Under the pieces are notes generated by a model. It searched no databases. It was given only the letters and a program-made list of their open reading frames with translations, and had not been told where the DNA came from. From Microbacterium sp. RU33B (lineage in GTDB: Bacteria; Actinomycetota; Actinomycetes; Actinomycetales; Microbacteriaceae): a stretch of DNA of 64,000 bases. The translations under genes were made by a program, and so were the position numbers. The stretch spans positions 1,178,001 to 1,242,000 of the forward strand of contig NZ_FTPO01000001.1 in assembly GCF_900155915.1 (NCBI RefSeq), in the 5' to 3' direction. Shown piece by piece: positions 19,344 through 27,417 of the stretch; position 1 is the first letter of the stretch, and each line of letters opens with the position of its first letter.

Positions 19344-20315
19344 ATGGCCGTCGTCACCATCCGCCAGCTGCTCGACAGCGGCGTCCACTTCGGACACCGC
19401 ACCCAGCGCTGGAACCCGAAGATGAAGCGCTTCATCCTCACGGAGCGCTCGGGCAACCACATCATCGACCTGCAGCAGTCGCTGGTCTACATCGACCAGG
19501 CGTACGAGTTCGTCAAGGAGACCGTCGCCCACGGTGGCACGATCCTCTTCGTCGGAACGAAGAAGCAGGCTCAGGAGATCCTCGCCGAGCAGGCGACCCG
19601 CGTGGGCCAGCCCTACGTCAACCAGCGGTGGCTGGGTGGACTCCTCACCAACTTCCAGACGATCTCCAAGCGCCTCGCGCGCATGAAGGAGCTCGAGGAG
19701 CTCGACTACGAGGTCCCCGCGAACTCCGGCTTCACCAAGAAGGAGCTCCTCCTCAAGAAGCGCGAGCTCGACAAGCTCCACAAGTCGCTCGGCGGAATCC
19801 GCAACATGACCAAGACGCCCTCGGCGATCTGGGTCGTGGACGCGAAGCGCGAGCACCTCGCGGTCAACGAGGCGACCAAGCTCGGCATCCCCGTGATCGG
19901 CATCCTCGACACGAACGCCGACCCGGATGAGTTCCAGTACCCGATCCCCGGCAACGACGACGCGATCCGCTCGGTGGGCCTGCTCACTCGCATCATCGCC
20001 GACGCCGCGGCCGAGGGTCTCATCCAGCGCCACAACCCGACCGACGAGACGGCTGAGGCCGCCGAGCCGCTCGCGGACTGGGAGCGCGAACTGCTCGAGA
20101 CGCCCGTCGTGACCGACGTCGCCGAGGTCGAGACGATCGCGACCGAGTCCGACGCCGATCGCGCGGGTGCTGCAGCCCGTGAGGTCGCGCCCGCGACTGC
20201 CGAGGCCGAGGCCGCGGACGACGCCGCCGAGGCCGTCGAGTCGCCGGTCGAGGACGAGGCCGCCGACAAGGACGCGGCCGACGAGGCCGAGGCCGTCAAG
20301 GAAGCCGCGGAGTAA
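19344..20315 (+). CDS. rpsB: 30S ribosomal protein S2
   Basis: The 323-residue product begins [20 protein letters not shown] and contains [41 protein letters not shown] and [19 protein letters not shown], the S2 hallmarks. The first 245 residues are the S2 core; the last 75 or so are an Ala/Glu/Asp-rich low-complexity tail common in actinobacteria. It is followed by tsf after 103 bases, a universal bacterial pairing. Confidence 0.97.
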   Translation: MAVVTIRQLLDSGVHFGHRTQRWNPKMKRFILTERSGNHIIDLQQSLVYIDQAYEFVKETVAHGGTILFVGTKKQAQEILAEQATRVGQPYVNQRWLGGLLTNFQTISKRLARMKELEELDYEVPANSGFTKKELLLKKRELDKLHKSLGGIRNMTKTPSAIWVVDAKREHLAVNEATKLGIPVIGILDTNADPDEFQYPIPGNDDAIRSVGLLTRIIADAAAEGLIQRHNPTDETAEAAEPLADWERELLETPVVTDVAEVETIATESDADRAGAAAREVAPATAEAEAADDAAEAVESPVEDEAADKDAADEAEAVKEAAE

Positions 20316-20334
20316 CTCTCCGCCCATCGACACC

Positions 20335-20379
20335 GTCCCGGTCGGATCGCGCGCTCGCACGCCGCGTTCCGGCCGGGAC
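20335..20379 (+). promoter_or_regulatory. Stem-loop between rpsB and tsf
   Basis: GTCCCGG at 20335-20341 pairs perfectly with CCGGGAC at 20373-20379. No T-run follows, so it looks more like an attenuator or RNA-processing structure setting the rpsB:tsf ratio than a full terminator. The tsf ribosome binding site CTAGGAG lies 22 bases downstream. Confidence 0.4.
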
Positions 20380-20418
20380 ATCCACGACTACCCACCACAA
20401 TCTAGGAGCCGCCACATC

Positions 20419-21246
20419 ATGGCAAACTTCACGATCGCCGACATCAAGACCCTTCGCGATCAGCTCGGCACCGGCATGGTCGACACCAAGAAGGCACTCG
20501 AGGAGGCCGACGGCGACCTCGAGAAGGCCGTCGAGATCCTGCGCCTCAAGGGTGCCAAGGGCAACGCCAAGCGCGCCGACCGTTCGACGAGCGAGGGCCT
20601 GGTCACCGCGAAGGAGCACGACGGTCAGGTCACGATCCTCGAGCTGAACACCGAGACCGACTTCGTCGCGAAGAACGATCGCTTCATCGCGCTGGCCGAC
20701 AAGGTCCTCGAGGCGGCATCCGCCGTCTCCGCCGACTCGGTCGAGGCGGCTCTCGCAGCCCCCGCCGGTTCGCAGACCGTCGCGGAGCTCATCTCCGACG
20801 AGGCCGCCATCATCGGCGAGAAGGTCGAGCTGCGTCGCGTGCGCACGCTCTCGGGCGACTCGTTCGAGGTCTACCTGCACCGCACCAGCAAGGACCTGCC
20901 TCCGCAGGTCGGCGTCGTGCTGGCGTACACGGGCGACGACGCGGAGACGGCTCGCAGCATCGCGCAGCACATCTCCTTCGCGAACCCGACGTACCTTTCG
21001 CGCGACGAGGTCCCCGAGGCCGACGTCGACAAGGAGCGCGAGATCGTCACGGAGATCTCGCGCAACGAGGGCAAGCCCGAGGCGGCGCTCCCGAAGATCG
21101 TCGAGGGACGCGTCAACGCGTTCTTCAAGCAGGTCTCGCTGCTCGACCAGGACTACGCGAAGGACAACAAGCAGTCCGTCGCGCAGATCGCGAAGGATGC
21201 CGGTCTCACGCTGACCGACTTCGCGCGTTACAAGGTCGGCGCGTAA
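20419..21246 (+). CDS. tsf: Translation elongation factor Ts
   Basis: The 275-residue protein begins MANFTIADIKTLRDQLGTGM and has VDTKKALEEADGDLEKAVEI and the TDFVAKND motif, characteristic of EF-Ts, the GDP exchange factor for EF-Tu. The ATG at 20419 has TAGGAG about 10 bases upstream; upstream in-frame sequence is not EF-Ts-like. A strong hairpin terminator follows eight bases after the stop. Confidence 0.97.
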   Translation: MANFTIADIKTLRDQLGTGMVDTKKALEEADGDLEKAVEILRLKGAKGNAKRADRSTSEGLVTAKEHDGQVTILELNTETDFVAKNDRFIALADKVLEAASAVSADSVEAALAAPAGSQTVAELISDEAAIIGEKVELRRVRTLSGDSFEVYLHRTSKDLPPQVGVVLAYTGDDAETARSIAQHISFANPTYLSRDEVPEADVDKEREIVTEISRNEGKPEAALPKIVEGRVNAFFKQVSLLDQDYAKDNKQSVAQIAKDAGLTLTDFARYKVGA

Positions 21247-21253
21247 CACGTCG

Positions 21254-21287
21254 AGAAGGCCCGCATCGGATTCGATGCGGGCCTTCT
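21254..21287 (+). terminator. Intrinsic terminator after tsf
   Basis: A perfect 15-bp stem pairs 21254-21268 with 21273-21287 around a GATT loop, beginning eight bases after tsf. The 3' arm ends in CTTCT followed by T, a weak U-tract, as is common in high-G+C genomes. It separates rpsB-tsf from pyrH. Confidence 0.8.
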
Positions 21288-21353
21288 TCACGCCCCCGGC
21301 CCGGCACGTGACATCCGTGCACCCGCACCCGTGCCCTCGGGCACCAGCTTCGA

Positions 21354-21359
21354 TAGTCT
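21354..21359 (+). promoter_or_regulatory. -10 box TAGTCT of pyrH
   Basis: TAGTCT lies 24 bases before the pyrH GTG; GAGAGGATC between them can serve as ribosome binding site. It follows the tsf terminator, supporting a separate pyrH transcript. Confidence 0.45.
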
Positions 21360-21383
21360 GCAGACGCGACGAGAGGATCCCCT

Positions 21384-22103
21384 GTGATCGATGAGAACAC
21401 CGGACGCCGGCGCGTCCTCCTGAAGCTGTCCGGCGAGGCGTTCGGCGCCGGCCAGCTCGGCGTGAACCCCGACGTCGTCAGCCAGATCGCCCAGGAGATC
21501 GCCGCGGCGGTCGACCGGGTCGAGATCGCGATCGTCGTCGGCGGCGGCAACTTCTTCCGCGGCGCGGAGCTCAGCCAGCGCGGGATGGACCGCGGCCGCG
21601 CGGACTACATGGGCATGCTCGGCACGGTGATGAACGCGCTGGCCCTTCAGGACTTCCTCGAGCAGGCCGGCGCGGCGACGCGGGTGCAGTCGGCCATCGC
21701 CATGACCCAGGTCGCCGAGCCCTACATCCCGCGCCGCGCGGAGCGGCACCTCGAGAAGGGCCGCGTCGTGATCTTCGGCGCGGGCGCCGGTCTCCCGTAC
21801 TTCTCCACCGACACCGTCGCCGCGCAGCGCGCGCTGGAGATCGGTGCCATCGAGGTCCTCGTCGCCAAGAACGGCGTCGACGGCGTCTACACCGCCGACC
21901 CCAAGGTCGATCCCTCGGCGACGCGGATCGACCGCCTCACCTACGCCGATGCGCTCCAGCGCGGACTGAAGGTCGTGGACTCCACGGCGTTCAGCCTCTG
22001 CATGGACAACAAGATGGACATGCGCGTCTTCGGCATGGAGCCCGCGGGCAATGTCACGAAGGCCCTGCTCGGGGAGCAGATGGGCACTCTCGTCACCGCC
22101 TGA
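21384..22103 (+). CDS. pyrH: UMP kinase
   Basis: The 239-residue amino-acid-kinase-fold protein begins [20 protein letters not shown] and shows [32 protein letters not shown] and [15 protein letters not shown], diagnostic of bacterial PyrH, the hexameric UMP kinase of pyrimidine synthesis. Starts at GTG with a good ribosome binding site. It lies in the conserved pyrH-frr-cdsA order. Confidence 0.97.
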   Translation: MIDENTGRRRVLLKLSGEAFGAGQLGVNPDVVSQIAQEIAAAVDRVEIAIVVGGGNFFRGAELSQRGMDRGRADYMGMLGTVMNALALQDFLEQAGAATRVQSAIAMTQVAEPYIPRRAERHLEKGRVVIFGAGAGLPYFSTDTVAAQRALEIGAIEVLVAKNGVDGVYTADPKVDPSATRIDRLTYADALQRGLKVVDSTAFSLCMDNKMDMRVFGMEPAGNVTKALLGEQMGTLVTA

Positions 22104-22134
22104 GTGGGCACCGGTCGGTCGTGCCCGGCACGAC

Positions 22135-22140
22135 TAGACT
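22135..22140 (+). promoter_or_regulatory. -10 box TAGACT of frr
   Basis: TAGACT lies 30 bases before the frr GTG in the 67-base pyrH-frr gap, suggesting that frr-cdsA has its own promoter in addition to any read-through from pyrH. Confidence 0.45.
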
Positions 22141-22170
22141 GAGAGGCCGGATCTACCGAATGGAGACACT

Positions 22171-22725
22171 GTGATCGCCGACGTCATGGCAGATGCCGGA
22201 ACCCGCATGACGCGGGCCGTCGAAGCCGCCAAGGAGGACTTCGCGACCGTGCGCACGGGGCGCGCGAACCCGCAGCTCTTCCAGAAGGTGCTCGTCGACT
22301 ACTACGGCTCGCCGACGCCGCTCGCGCAGCTCGCGTCGATCAACAGCCCCGAGGCTCGCACCCTGATCGTCACGCCGTACGACAAGTCGGCGCTCAAGTC
22401 GATCGAGCAGGCGATCCGCGACATCCCGAACCTGGGCGTCAACCCCACCAACGACGGCAACATCGTGCGCATCACCCTGCCGGAGCTCACGGAGGAGCGT
22501 CGCAAGGAGTACGTCAAGCTCGTGCGCGGCAAGGGCGAAGACCACAAGGTGCATCTGCGCGGCATCCGCCGCAAGGCGAAGGACGACCTCGACGCGCTCA
22601 AGAGCGACGTGGGGGAGGACGACCTCGTCCGCGCGGAGAAGGAGCTGGATGCGCTCACGCGTTCACACGTCGACGCGATCGACGATGCGCTGAAGCGCAA
22701 AGAGGCCGAACTGCTCGAGGTCTGA
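22171..22725 (+). CDS. frr: Ribosome recycling factor
   Basis: The 184-residue protein matches RRF throughout: [61 protein letters not shown] splits post-termination ribosomes with EF-G. It starts at GTG 22171; cdsA follows nine bases after its stop. Confidence 0.97.
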   Translation: MIADVMADAGTRMTRAVEAAKEDFATVRTGRANPQLFQKVLVDYYGSPTPLAQLASINSPEARTLIVTPYDKSALKSIEQAIRDIPNLGVNPTNDGNIVRITLPELTEERRKEYVKLVRGKGEDHKVHLRGIRRKAKDDLDALKSDVGEDDLVRAEKELDALTRSHVDAIDDALKRKEAELLEV

Positions 22726-22733
22726 GACCGCAT

Positions 22734-23768
22734 ATGACCGATGCATCCGGAGGAGCGCCGGGCGGCGACATCCCGGTCGATCCGGATGCCCCGTCCCTCG
22801 CCCCGAGGCGCGCGAACGCCGATCCCGCACGGCAGGATCCGCTCGCTCACGTCCGCGCCGCGCGGTCGGAGTTCGAGCACCAGGTGGCGCACGCGCGCGC
22901 GGAGTTCGAAGAGGCCAACGAGCGCATCAAGCAGCGCACGGGCCGCGACCTGATCCTCGCGATCCTCATCTCGCTGGCGATCGGCGCGATCCTGCTCGCC
23001 TCGCTGCTGTTCTTCAAGGAGGCGTTCATCGTCTTCGCCCTGGCAGCGAGCACGCTCGGGGTGGTCGAACTGCACCGCGCGCTGACCGGCGCCGGGCGCC
23101 GGGTCGACCTGGTGCCGCAGCTCATCGCCGGGTCGGCGCTCGTGCTGTCGGGCTTCTTCCTGGAGCCGTGGCTGCTGTGGGTCACGATCTTCGTGTCGGT
23201 CGCCTTCGTCGCGATCTGGCGGATGATCGGCCAGATGGCCGCGGACGACGGACGCACGTACGGCGATGTCCTCGGCGATGTGCTCGTCGCGGGTCTGGTG
23301 CAGCTGTACGTCCCCTTCTTCGCCGCCGTGTGCCTCGTGCTGCTGCGCCAAGAGGGCGGACAATGGTGGGTCCTCGGCTTCATCATCGTCGCCGTCGCGT
23401 CCGACACCGGCGCCTACGTGGCGGGTCTGTCGTTCGGCAAGCATCCGATGGCGCCGCGCATCAGCCCGAAGAAGACGTGGGAGGGCTTCGCGGGCGCCGT
23501 GGTGGCGGCCGTCGTGGCCGGAATCCTGCTCGCGATGTTCATGCTCGACGTGCCCATCTGGGCCGGCGTGCTGTTCGGGCTGCTGATCCTCACGACCGCG
23601 ACTCTCGGCGACCTGGGCGAGTCGATGATCAAGCGCGACATCGGCATCAAGGACATGAGCTCCTGGCTGCCCGGACACGGGGGAGTCCTCGATCGCCTGG
23701 ACTCCATCCTCCCCTCCACGACCGCCGCTCTCGCGCTGTACTACCTGCTCACCCCCCTGGCTGGATGA
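22734..23768 (+). CDS. cdsA: Phosphatidate cytidylyltransferase
   Basis: The 344-residue polytopic membrane protein makes CDP-diacylglycerol from phosphatidate and CTP. The C-terminal CTP-transferase signature is clear: SDTGAYVAGLSFGKHPMAPRISPKKTWEG split over about residues 222-250, then LGESMIKRDIGIKDM. About seven or eight hydrophobic segments start at residue 75; the first 70 residues are hydrophilic. Its stop overlaps the start of the DivIVA-repeat gene. Confidence 0.95.
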   Translation: MTDASGGAPGGDIPVDPDAPSLAPRRANADPARQDPLAHVRAARSEFEHQVAHARAEFEEANERIKQRTGRDLILAILISLAIGAILLASLLFFKEAFIVFALAASTLGVVELHRALTGAGRRVDLVPQLIAGSALVLSGFFLEPWLLWVTIFVSVAFVAIWRMIGQMAADDGRTYGDVLGDVLVAGLVQLYVPFFAAVCLVLLRQEGGQWWVLGFIIVAVASDTGAYVAGLSFGKHPMAPRISPKKTWEGFAGAVVAAVVAGILLAMFMLDVPIWAGVLFGLLILTTATLGDLGESMIKRDIGIKDMSSWLPGHGGVLDRLDSILPSTTAALALYYLLTPLAG

Positions 23769-24346
23769 TGACCACCGACACCCCCGCAGAGACCGATTCC
23801 GCGCCGCGCCCGGCCGCCTTCCCCCTCACCTCGGGTCGCACGAAGGGCTACGAGCGTCGAGCCGTCGACGCGTTCCTCGAGCACGCCCGGGTGGCGTTCG
23901 AGGAGGGCGGACCGATGGCCTCGGTCGACGTCCGTCGCGCCGCGTTCCCGCTCGTGCGCCGCGGCTACGCCATCGCGGCGGTCGACACTGCCCTCGGGCG
24001 GATCGAGGATGCGTTCGCCGCGCGTGAGCGACAGCTCGCCGTGCGTGCCGCCGGCGCGCACAGCTGGGTCGGGCAGACGCGCGAGACGGCGCAGGTCGTG
24101 CTCGATCGGCTCTCCCGCCCGCGCGGCAAGCGCTTCTCCCGCGTCGGGGCGCTGCGGTACGGCTACCGGATCGATGAGGTCGACCTCGTCGCCGACAAGA
24201 TCGCCCGCTACCTCGAGACCGGCCAGTCGGTCACGGTGGAGCAGGTGCGCTCGGTGGCGTTCCGGATGCAGCGGGGCGGCTATCGGGAGACGCAGGTCGA
24301 CGCCGTGCTGGACGCCGTCGTCGAGGTCATGCTCGCCGTCACCTGA
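23765..24346 (+). CDS. DivIVA-domain repeat protein
   Basis: A 193-residue protein (start ATG 23765 or 23768). It contains four short repeats of the form FP..R.GY....VD.fl: FPLTSGRTKGYERRAVDAFL, FPLVRRGYAIAAVDTAL, RYGYRIDEVDLVADKI and FRMQRGGYRETQVDAVL. This resembles the DivIVA-like repeat family of actinobacteria rather than the coiled-coil Wag31/DivIVA. Overlap with cdsA suggests a membrane- or pole-related role, but function is unknown. Confidence 0.8.
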   Translation: MMTTDTPAETDSAPRPAAFPLTSGRTKGYERRAVDAFLEHARVAFEEGGPMASVDVRRAAFPLVRRGYAIAAVDTALGRIEDAFAARERQLAVRAAGAHSWVGQTRETAQVVLDRLSRPRGKRFSRVGALRYGYRIDEVDLVADKIARYLETGQSVTVEQVRSVAFRMQRGGYRETQVDAVLDAVVEVMLAVT

Positions 24347-24421
24347 CTCTCTGCGCGTTCCGTGGCAAGTGAGAGATCGCTCATCCGCGTCGCTCAAATG
24401 GCATGCTCAGGAACGGGCGGC

Positions 24422-24427
24422 TAGACT
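24422..24427 (+). promoter_or_regulatory. -10 box TAGACT of the lytic-protein gene
   Basis: TAGACT lies nine bases before the GTG at 24437. The 90-base gap from the previous gene holds no other signal that I can support. Confidence 0.45.
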
Positions 24428-24436
24428 CGGCTCACT

Positions 24437-25153
24437 GTGACTTCCGGCAACGAGTTGATTCCCGCAGCATCCTCCCGGGTGCGCCGCCGCGAGACCGCGA
24501 ACACAGCGACCCCCGATGTCGCCCCTGTCGCGTCGCGTACGGCCGCTTCGGCGACGCCGCGCTGGTCGCGCCGCCGGGGAGTCCTGGGCGTGTTCGCCGC
24601 CTTCTGCGCCCTCGGTTTCGTCGCCGCGTACGTCGGCCCGACCGGTGCCGCCCTCGCCGAAGCCGGCGACGACGCGGCCGTCGCGTCGGTGTCGATCTAC
24701 GGCTCCTCGATCGACGAGGCGCAGTCCTTCGTCGCCGCCTCCGACGAGCCCGATGCGGCCGCCGACACGCTCGACCGCGGCGGCTACACCGTCTACGTGA
24801 CACCCAAGCCCAAGCCCGTCGTCGTCGCGCCCAAGGCCGCAGCGGCGTCCGCATCGCGTCCGATGTACACCGGCGGCGGATCGAAGACCGAGTGGCTCCT
24901 CGCCTCGGGCATCGCCGAGAGCGACTGGGCCTACGTCGACTACATCGTGAGCAAGGAATCCGGCTGGAACCCCAACGCCACGAACAAGAGTTCGGGCGCG
25001 TGCGGTCTGGTGCAGGCGCTGCCGTGCAGCAAGGTCCCGGGGAACGGCTACGACCCGGTCGACAACCTGCGCTGGGCGAACGGCTACGCCGTGGGCCGGT
25101 ACGGAAGCTGGGCCGGAGCGTACGCGTTCTGGACCGCGAAGCACTGGTGGTAG
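24437..25153 (+). CDS. Secreted transglycosylase-like cell-wall protein
   Basis: The 238-residue protein has a basic N-terminal region (WSRRRG) before a transmembrane or signal segment (about residues 48-68), a spacer, a Lys-Pro run (VTPKPKPVVV), and a C-terminal domain of about 85 residues. That domain has YIVSKESGWNPNATN, with the probable catalytic Glu, then GACGLVQALPCSK and WANGYAVGRYGSWAGAYAFW, resembling the SLT/aggregation-promoting-factor type of muramidase. It likely acts on peptidoglycan outside the cell. The two Cys could form a disulfide. Confidence 0.8.
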   Translation: MTSGNELIPAASSRVRRRETANTATPDVAPVASRTAASATPRWSRRRGVLGVFAAFCALGFVAAYVGPTGAALAEAGDDAAVASVSIYGSSIDEAQSFVAASDEPDAAADTLDRGGYTVYVTPKPKPVVVAPKAAAASASRPMYTGGGSKTEWLLASGIAESDWAYVDYIVSKESGWNPNATNKSSGACGLVQALPCSKVPGNGYDPVDNLRWANGYAVGRYGSWAGAYAFWTAKHWW

Positions 25154-25162
25154 GACGGGCGG

Positions 25163-25447
25163 ATGCCTCGTTCCCGACGACCGCGGCGTGAGCCTGCCCG
25201 CGACGACTCGATCGAACGGCTCATCGCCGGCTGGAAGCGCACCGAGACGCGCCGTGGTGCGGAGTGGACCGTGCAGCCCGTGTCGGCGGCACAGGCGCAG
25301 AAATCGTACAGATGCCCCGGATGCGGGCGCGACGTCGAACCCGGCGTCGCGCACGTCGTCGCGTGGCGCGCGGACGGCGTGCTCGGCGATCAAGCCGACC
25401 TCGCCGCGCGCAGACACTGGCACCAGGCGTGCTGGAAGATCGGCTGA
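25163..25447 (+). CDS. Small protein with a CxxC...H..C zinc-ribbon-like motif
   Basis: A 94-residue basic protein. The C-terminal half contains YRCPGCGRDVEPGVAHVV and RRHWHQACWKIG, a CxxC plus His/Cys pattern that could bind one zinc ion. Function is unknown. It lies nine bases after the lytic-protein gene and one base before the hydrolase gene, so it is probably part of a three-gene transcript. Confidence 0.75.
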   Translation: MPRSRRPRREPARDDSIERLIAGWKRTETRRGAEWTVQPVSAAQAQKSYRCPGCGRDVEPGVAHVVAWRADGVLGDQADLAARRHWHQACWKIG

Positions 25448-25448
25448 C

Positions 25449-26183
25449 ATGGAGATCCGCGGCCCCCTGCTGCTGCCCGCACGACGCGAGGACATCGAAC
25501 TCGAGACCCTCGACGGTCTCACGCTGGTCGGCGAACTGGCCCTGCCCGCCGACCGCGACCCCGTCGCGACGCTCGTGACCCTGCATCCGCTGCCCACGGC
25601 CGGCGGATTCATGGACTCGCACATCTTCCGAAAGGCCGCGGGACGACTCCCCGCTCTCGCCGACCTCGCCGTGCTGCGCTTCAACACGCGCGGCACCACG
25701 TCGCCACGCGGAACCAGCGACGGCGCGTTCGACGGCGGACTCGCGGAGTCGTTCGACGTCGCGGCGGCCGTGGACTTCGTGCGCGAACGCGGACTTCCCC
25801 GTCCGTGGCTCGTGGGATGGTCGTTCGGCACCGAGCTGGCGCTCAAGTACGGTCGCGACCACGACATCGAAGGCATCATCCTCCTGTCGCCGCCGCTGCA
25901 CCGTGCCACCGCAGACGAGGTCGCGGCCTGGGCGCAGCATCCCGATCGACGCGTCGTCGTCCTGGTGCCCGAGCTCGACGACTATCTGCGACCGGCGGAG
26001 GCCGCCCAGCGGTTCGCGTCGATCCCGCACGCCGTGCTGATCCCCGTCGACGGCGGCAAGCACCTCTGGGTCGGCGAGACGCAGACGCGGCGCGTGCTGA
26101 CCGAGATCGTCGCCGCGGTCAACCCCGATGCCCTCCCGCTCGCCACGGAGTGGCACGGCGAGACCGAGGCATCCGGGGCCTGA
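25449..26183 (+). CDS. Alpha/beta hydrolase
   Basis: The 244-residue protein shows HPLPTAGGFMDSHIFRKAAG, FNTRGT, the nucleophile elbow GWSFGTELAL (Ser), an acid candidate in VPELDDYLRP and a final His in GGKHLW. This resembles the serine-hydrolase group that acts on small esters, sometimes annotated as dienelactone-hydrolase-like. Substrate is unknown. It ends three bases before the convergent AI-2E permease gene. Confidence 0.85.
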   Translation: MEIRGPLLLPARREDIELETLDGLTLVGELALPADRDPVATLVTLHPLPTAGGFMDSHIFRKAAGRLPALADLAVLRFNTRGTTSPRGTSDGAFDGGLAESFDVAAAVDFVRERGLPRPWLVGWSFGTELALKYGRDHDIEGIILLSPPLHRATADEVAAWAQHPDRRVVVLVPELDDYLRPAEAAQRFASIPHAVLIPVDGGKHLWVGETQTRRVLTEIVAAVNPDALPLATEWHGETEASGA

Positions 26184-26186
26184 GCG

Positions 26187-27245
26187 TCAGCGCTCGTTCT
26201 GCCGCGGGATGATCACCTGGCGGTAGATGATCAGGATGCTCGCCGCCACCGGGATCGCGATGAGCGCGCCCAGGAGGCCGAGCAGCGAGCCGCCCGCGAG
26301 AGCGGCGATCACGACGACGGCGCCCGGCACCGAGACCGCACGGTTCATGACGCGCGGCGAGATCACGTACGCCTCGATCTGCATGTAGATCAGGTAGTAG
26401 ATCGCCGCGATGAGCGCAGTCGTGGGGGAGCCGATCACGAGGCAGGTCAGCACGATGAGCGTCGAGCCCGTGAGCGTTCCGACGAGGGGGATCAGGGAGA
26501 AGAAGAACGCGATGACCGCGAGCACGGCGGGGAACGGGGCGCCGATGATCGAGAGGAAGATCGCGCTCAGGATGCCGTTGATGACGCCCATCGTGACCTG
26601 GCCCATGACGTAATAGCCGACGGACCTTGTGATCTGCTCGGCGATGTCGATGAACCGGGGGCGCTTCGAGGCTGGCACCAGCTGGTAGACGGCGGCCTTC
26701 AGCGAAGGGGTGGATGCCGTGAAGTAGATCGTCAGGATCAGAACGATGAACGCGCCCGTGAGGCCGGCGATGATCGTGCCACCGACGACGACGACACCCT
26801 CCCCGATTGCCCCGACGTCGAGATTCTGACTTACCTCGGTCAGCCAGTTTTCGGCATACGCGAAGACAGCGGCGACGTCGAGATTGGGAAACACCCCGAC
26901 GAGCCAGTTCTGTAGGGTCTCAAGATCGGCGCCGGCCTCTACCCACTTCGTGATCGCGGCGACGAGCTGACTCACCTGCTGCGTGATGATCGGAACAACC
27001 ATGAGGATGATGCCGGCGAAGATCGCCAGCACACCGAGGATCGTCACGAGCACGGCGGCCCAGCGCGGCAGCTTGCGCCGCTCGAGGAACGACACCGCCG
27101 GCTCGAGACCGAGCGAGAGGAACAGTGCGGTCCCGACGTAGAGGAGGATCGTCGACAGGGTCTGGATGCTGCCGATGAACAGCAGTCCCAGCCCCACGCC
27201 GAGCGTCGCCACGAATGCGACGCGGAACGGGTTGTGGATCTTCAC
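26187..27245 (-). CDS. AI-2E family transporter (TqsA/YdiK type)
   Basis: The 352-residue membrane protein has about seven or eight transmembrane segments. It opens MKIHNPFRVAFVATLGVGLG and contains LFLSLGLEPAVSFLERRKLPRW, IPLVGTLTGSTLIVLTCLV and a C-terminal RNEP-free tail. The family includes AI-2 exporters and Na+/H+ antiporters, so substrate is open. GTG 27245 is chosen because GAGGAGC sits ideally upstream; longer upstream reading is not family-like. A GGATGCC heptamer lies in the upstream gap. Confidence 0.88.
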   Translation of the reverse strand: MKIHNPFRVAFVATLGVGLGLLFIGSIQTLSTILLYVGTALFLSLGLEPAVSFLERRKLPRWAAVLVTILGVLAIFAGIILMVVPIITQQVSQLVAAITKWVEAGADLETLQNWLVGVFPNLDVAAVFAYAENWLTEVSQNLDVGAIGEGVVVVGGTIIAGLTGAFIVLILTIYFTASTPSLKAAVYQLVPASKRPRFIDIAEQITRSVGYYVMGQVTMGVINGILSAIFLSIIGAPFPAVLAVIAFFFSLIPLVGTLTGSTLIVLTCLVIGSPTTALIAAIYYLIYMQIEAYVISPRVMNRAVSVPGAVVVIAALAGGSLLGLLGALIAIPVAASILIIYRQVIIPRQNER

Positions 27246-27417
27246 TGACAGCTCCTCGATTGCGGCGGAGACGGATGCCGTGCAGTCAGGATATGCACAC
27301 CCGGAGCCCGGCGCGCGGATTGGACCCTCTCTGGGGATCTTCAGGTGTGTCCCGCTAGTCTGAAATGTCGAGTCATCGGTCGCGCGCGCGTGCGCGGACC
27401 CGGGAAGGTGTGGATTC

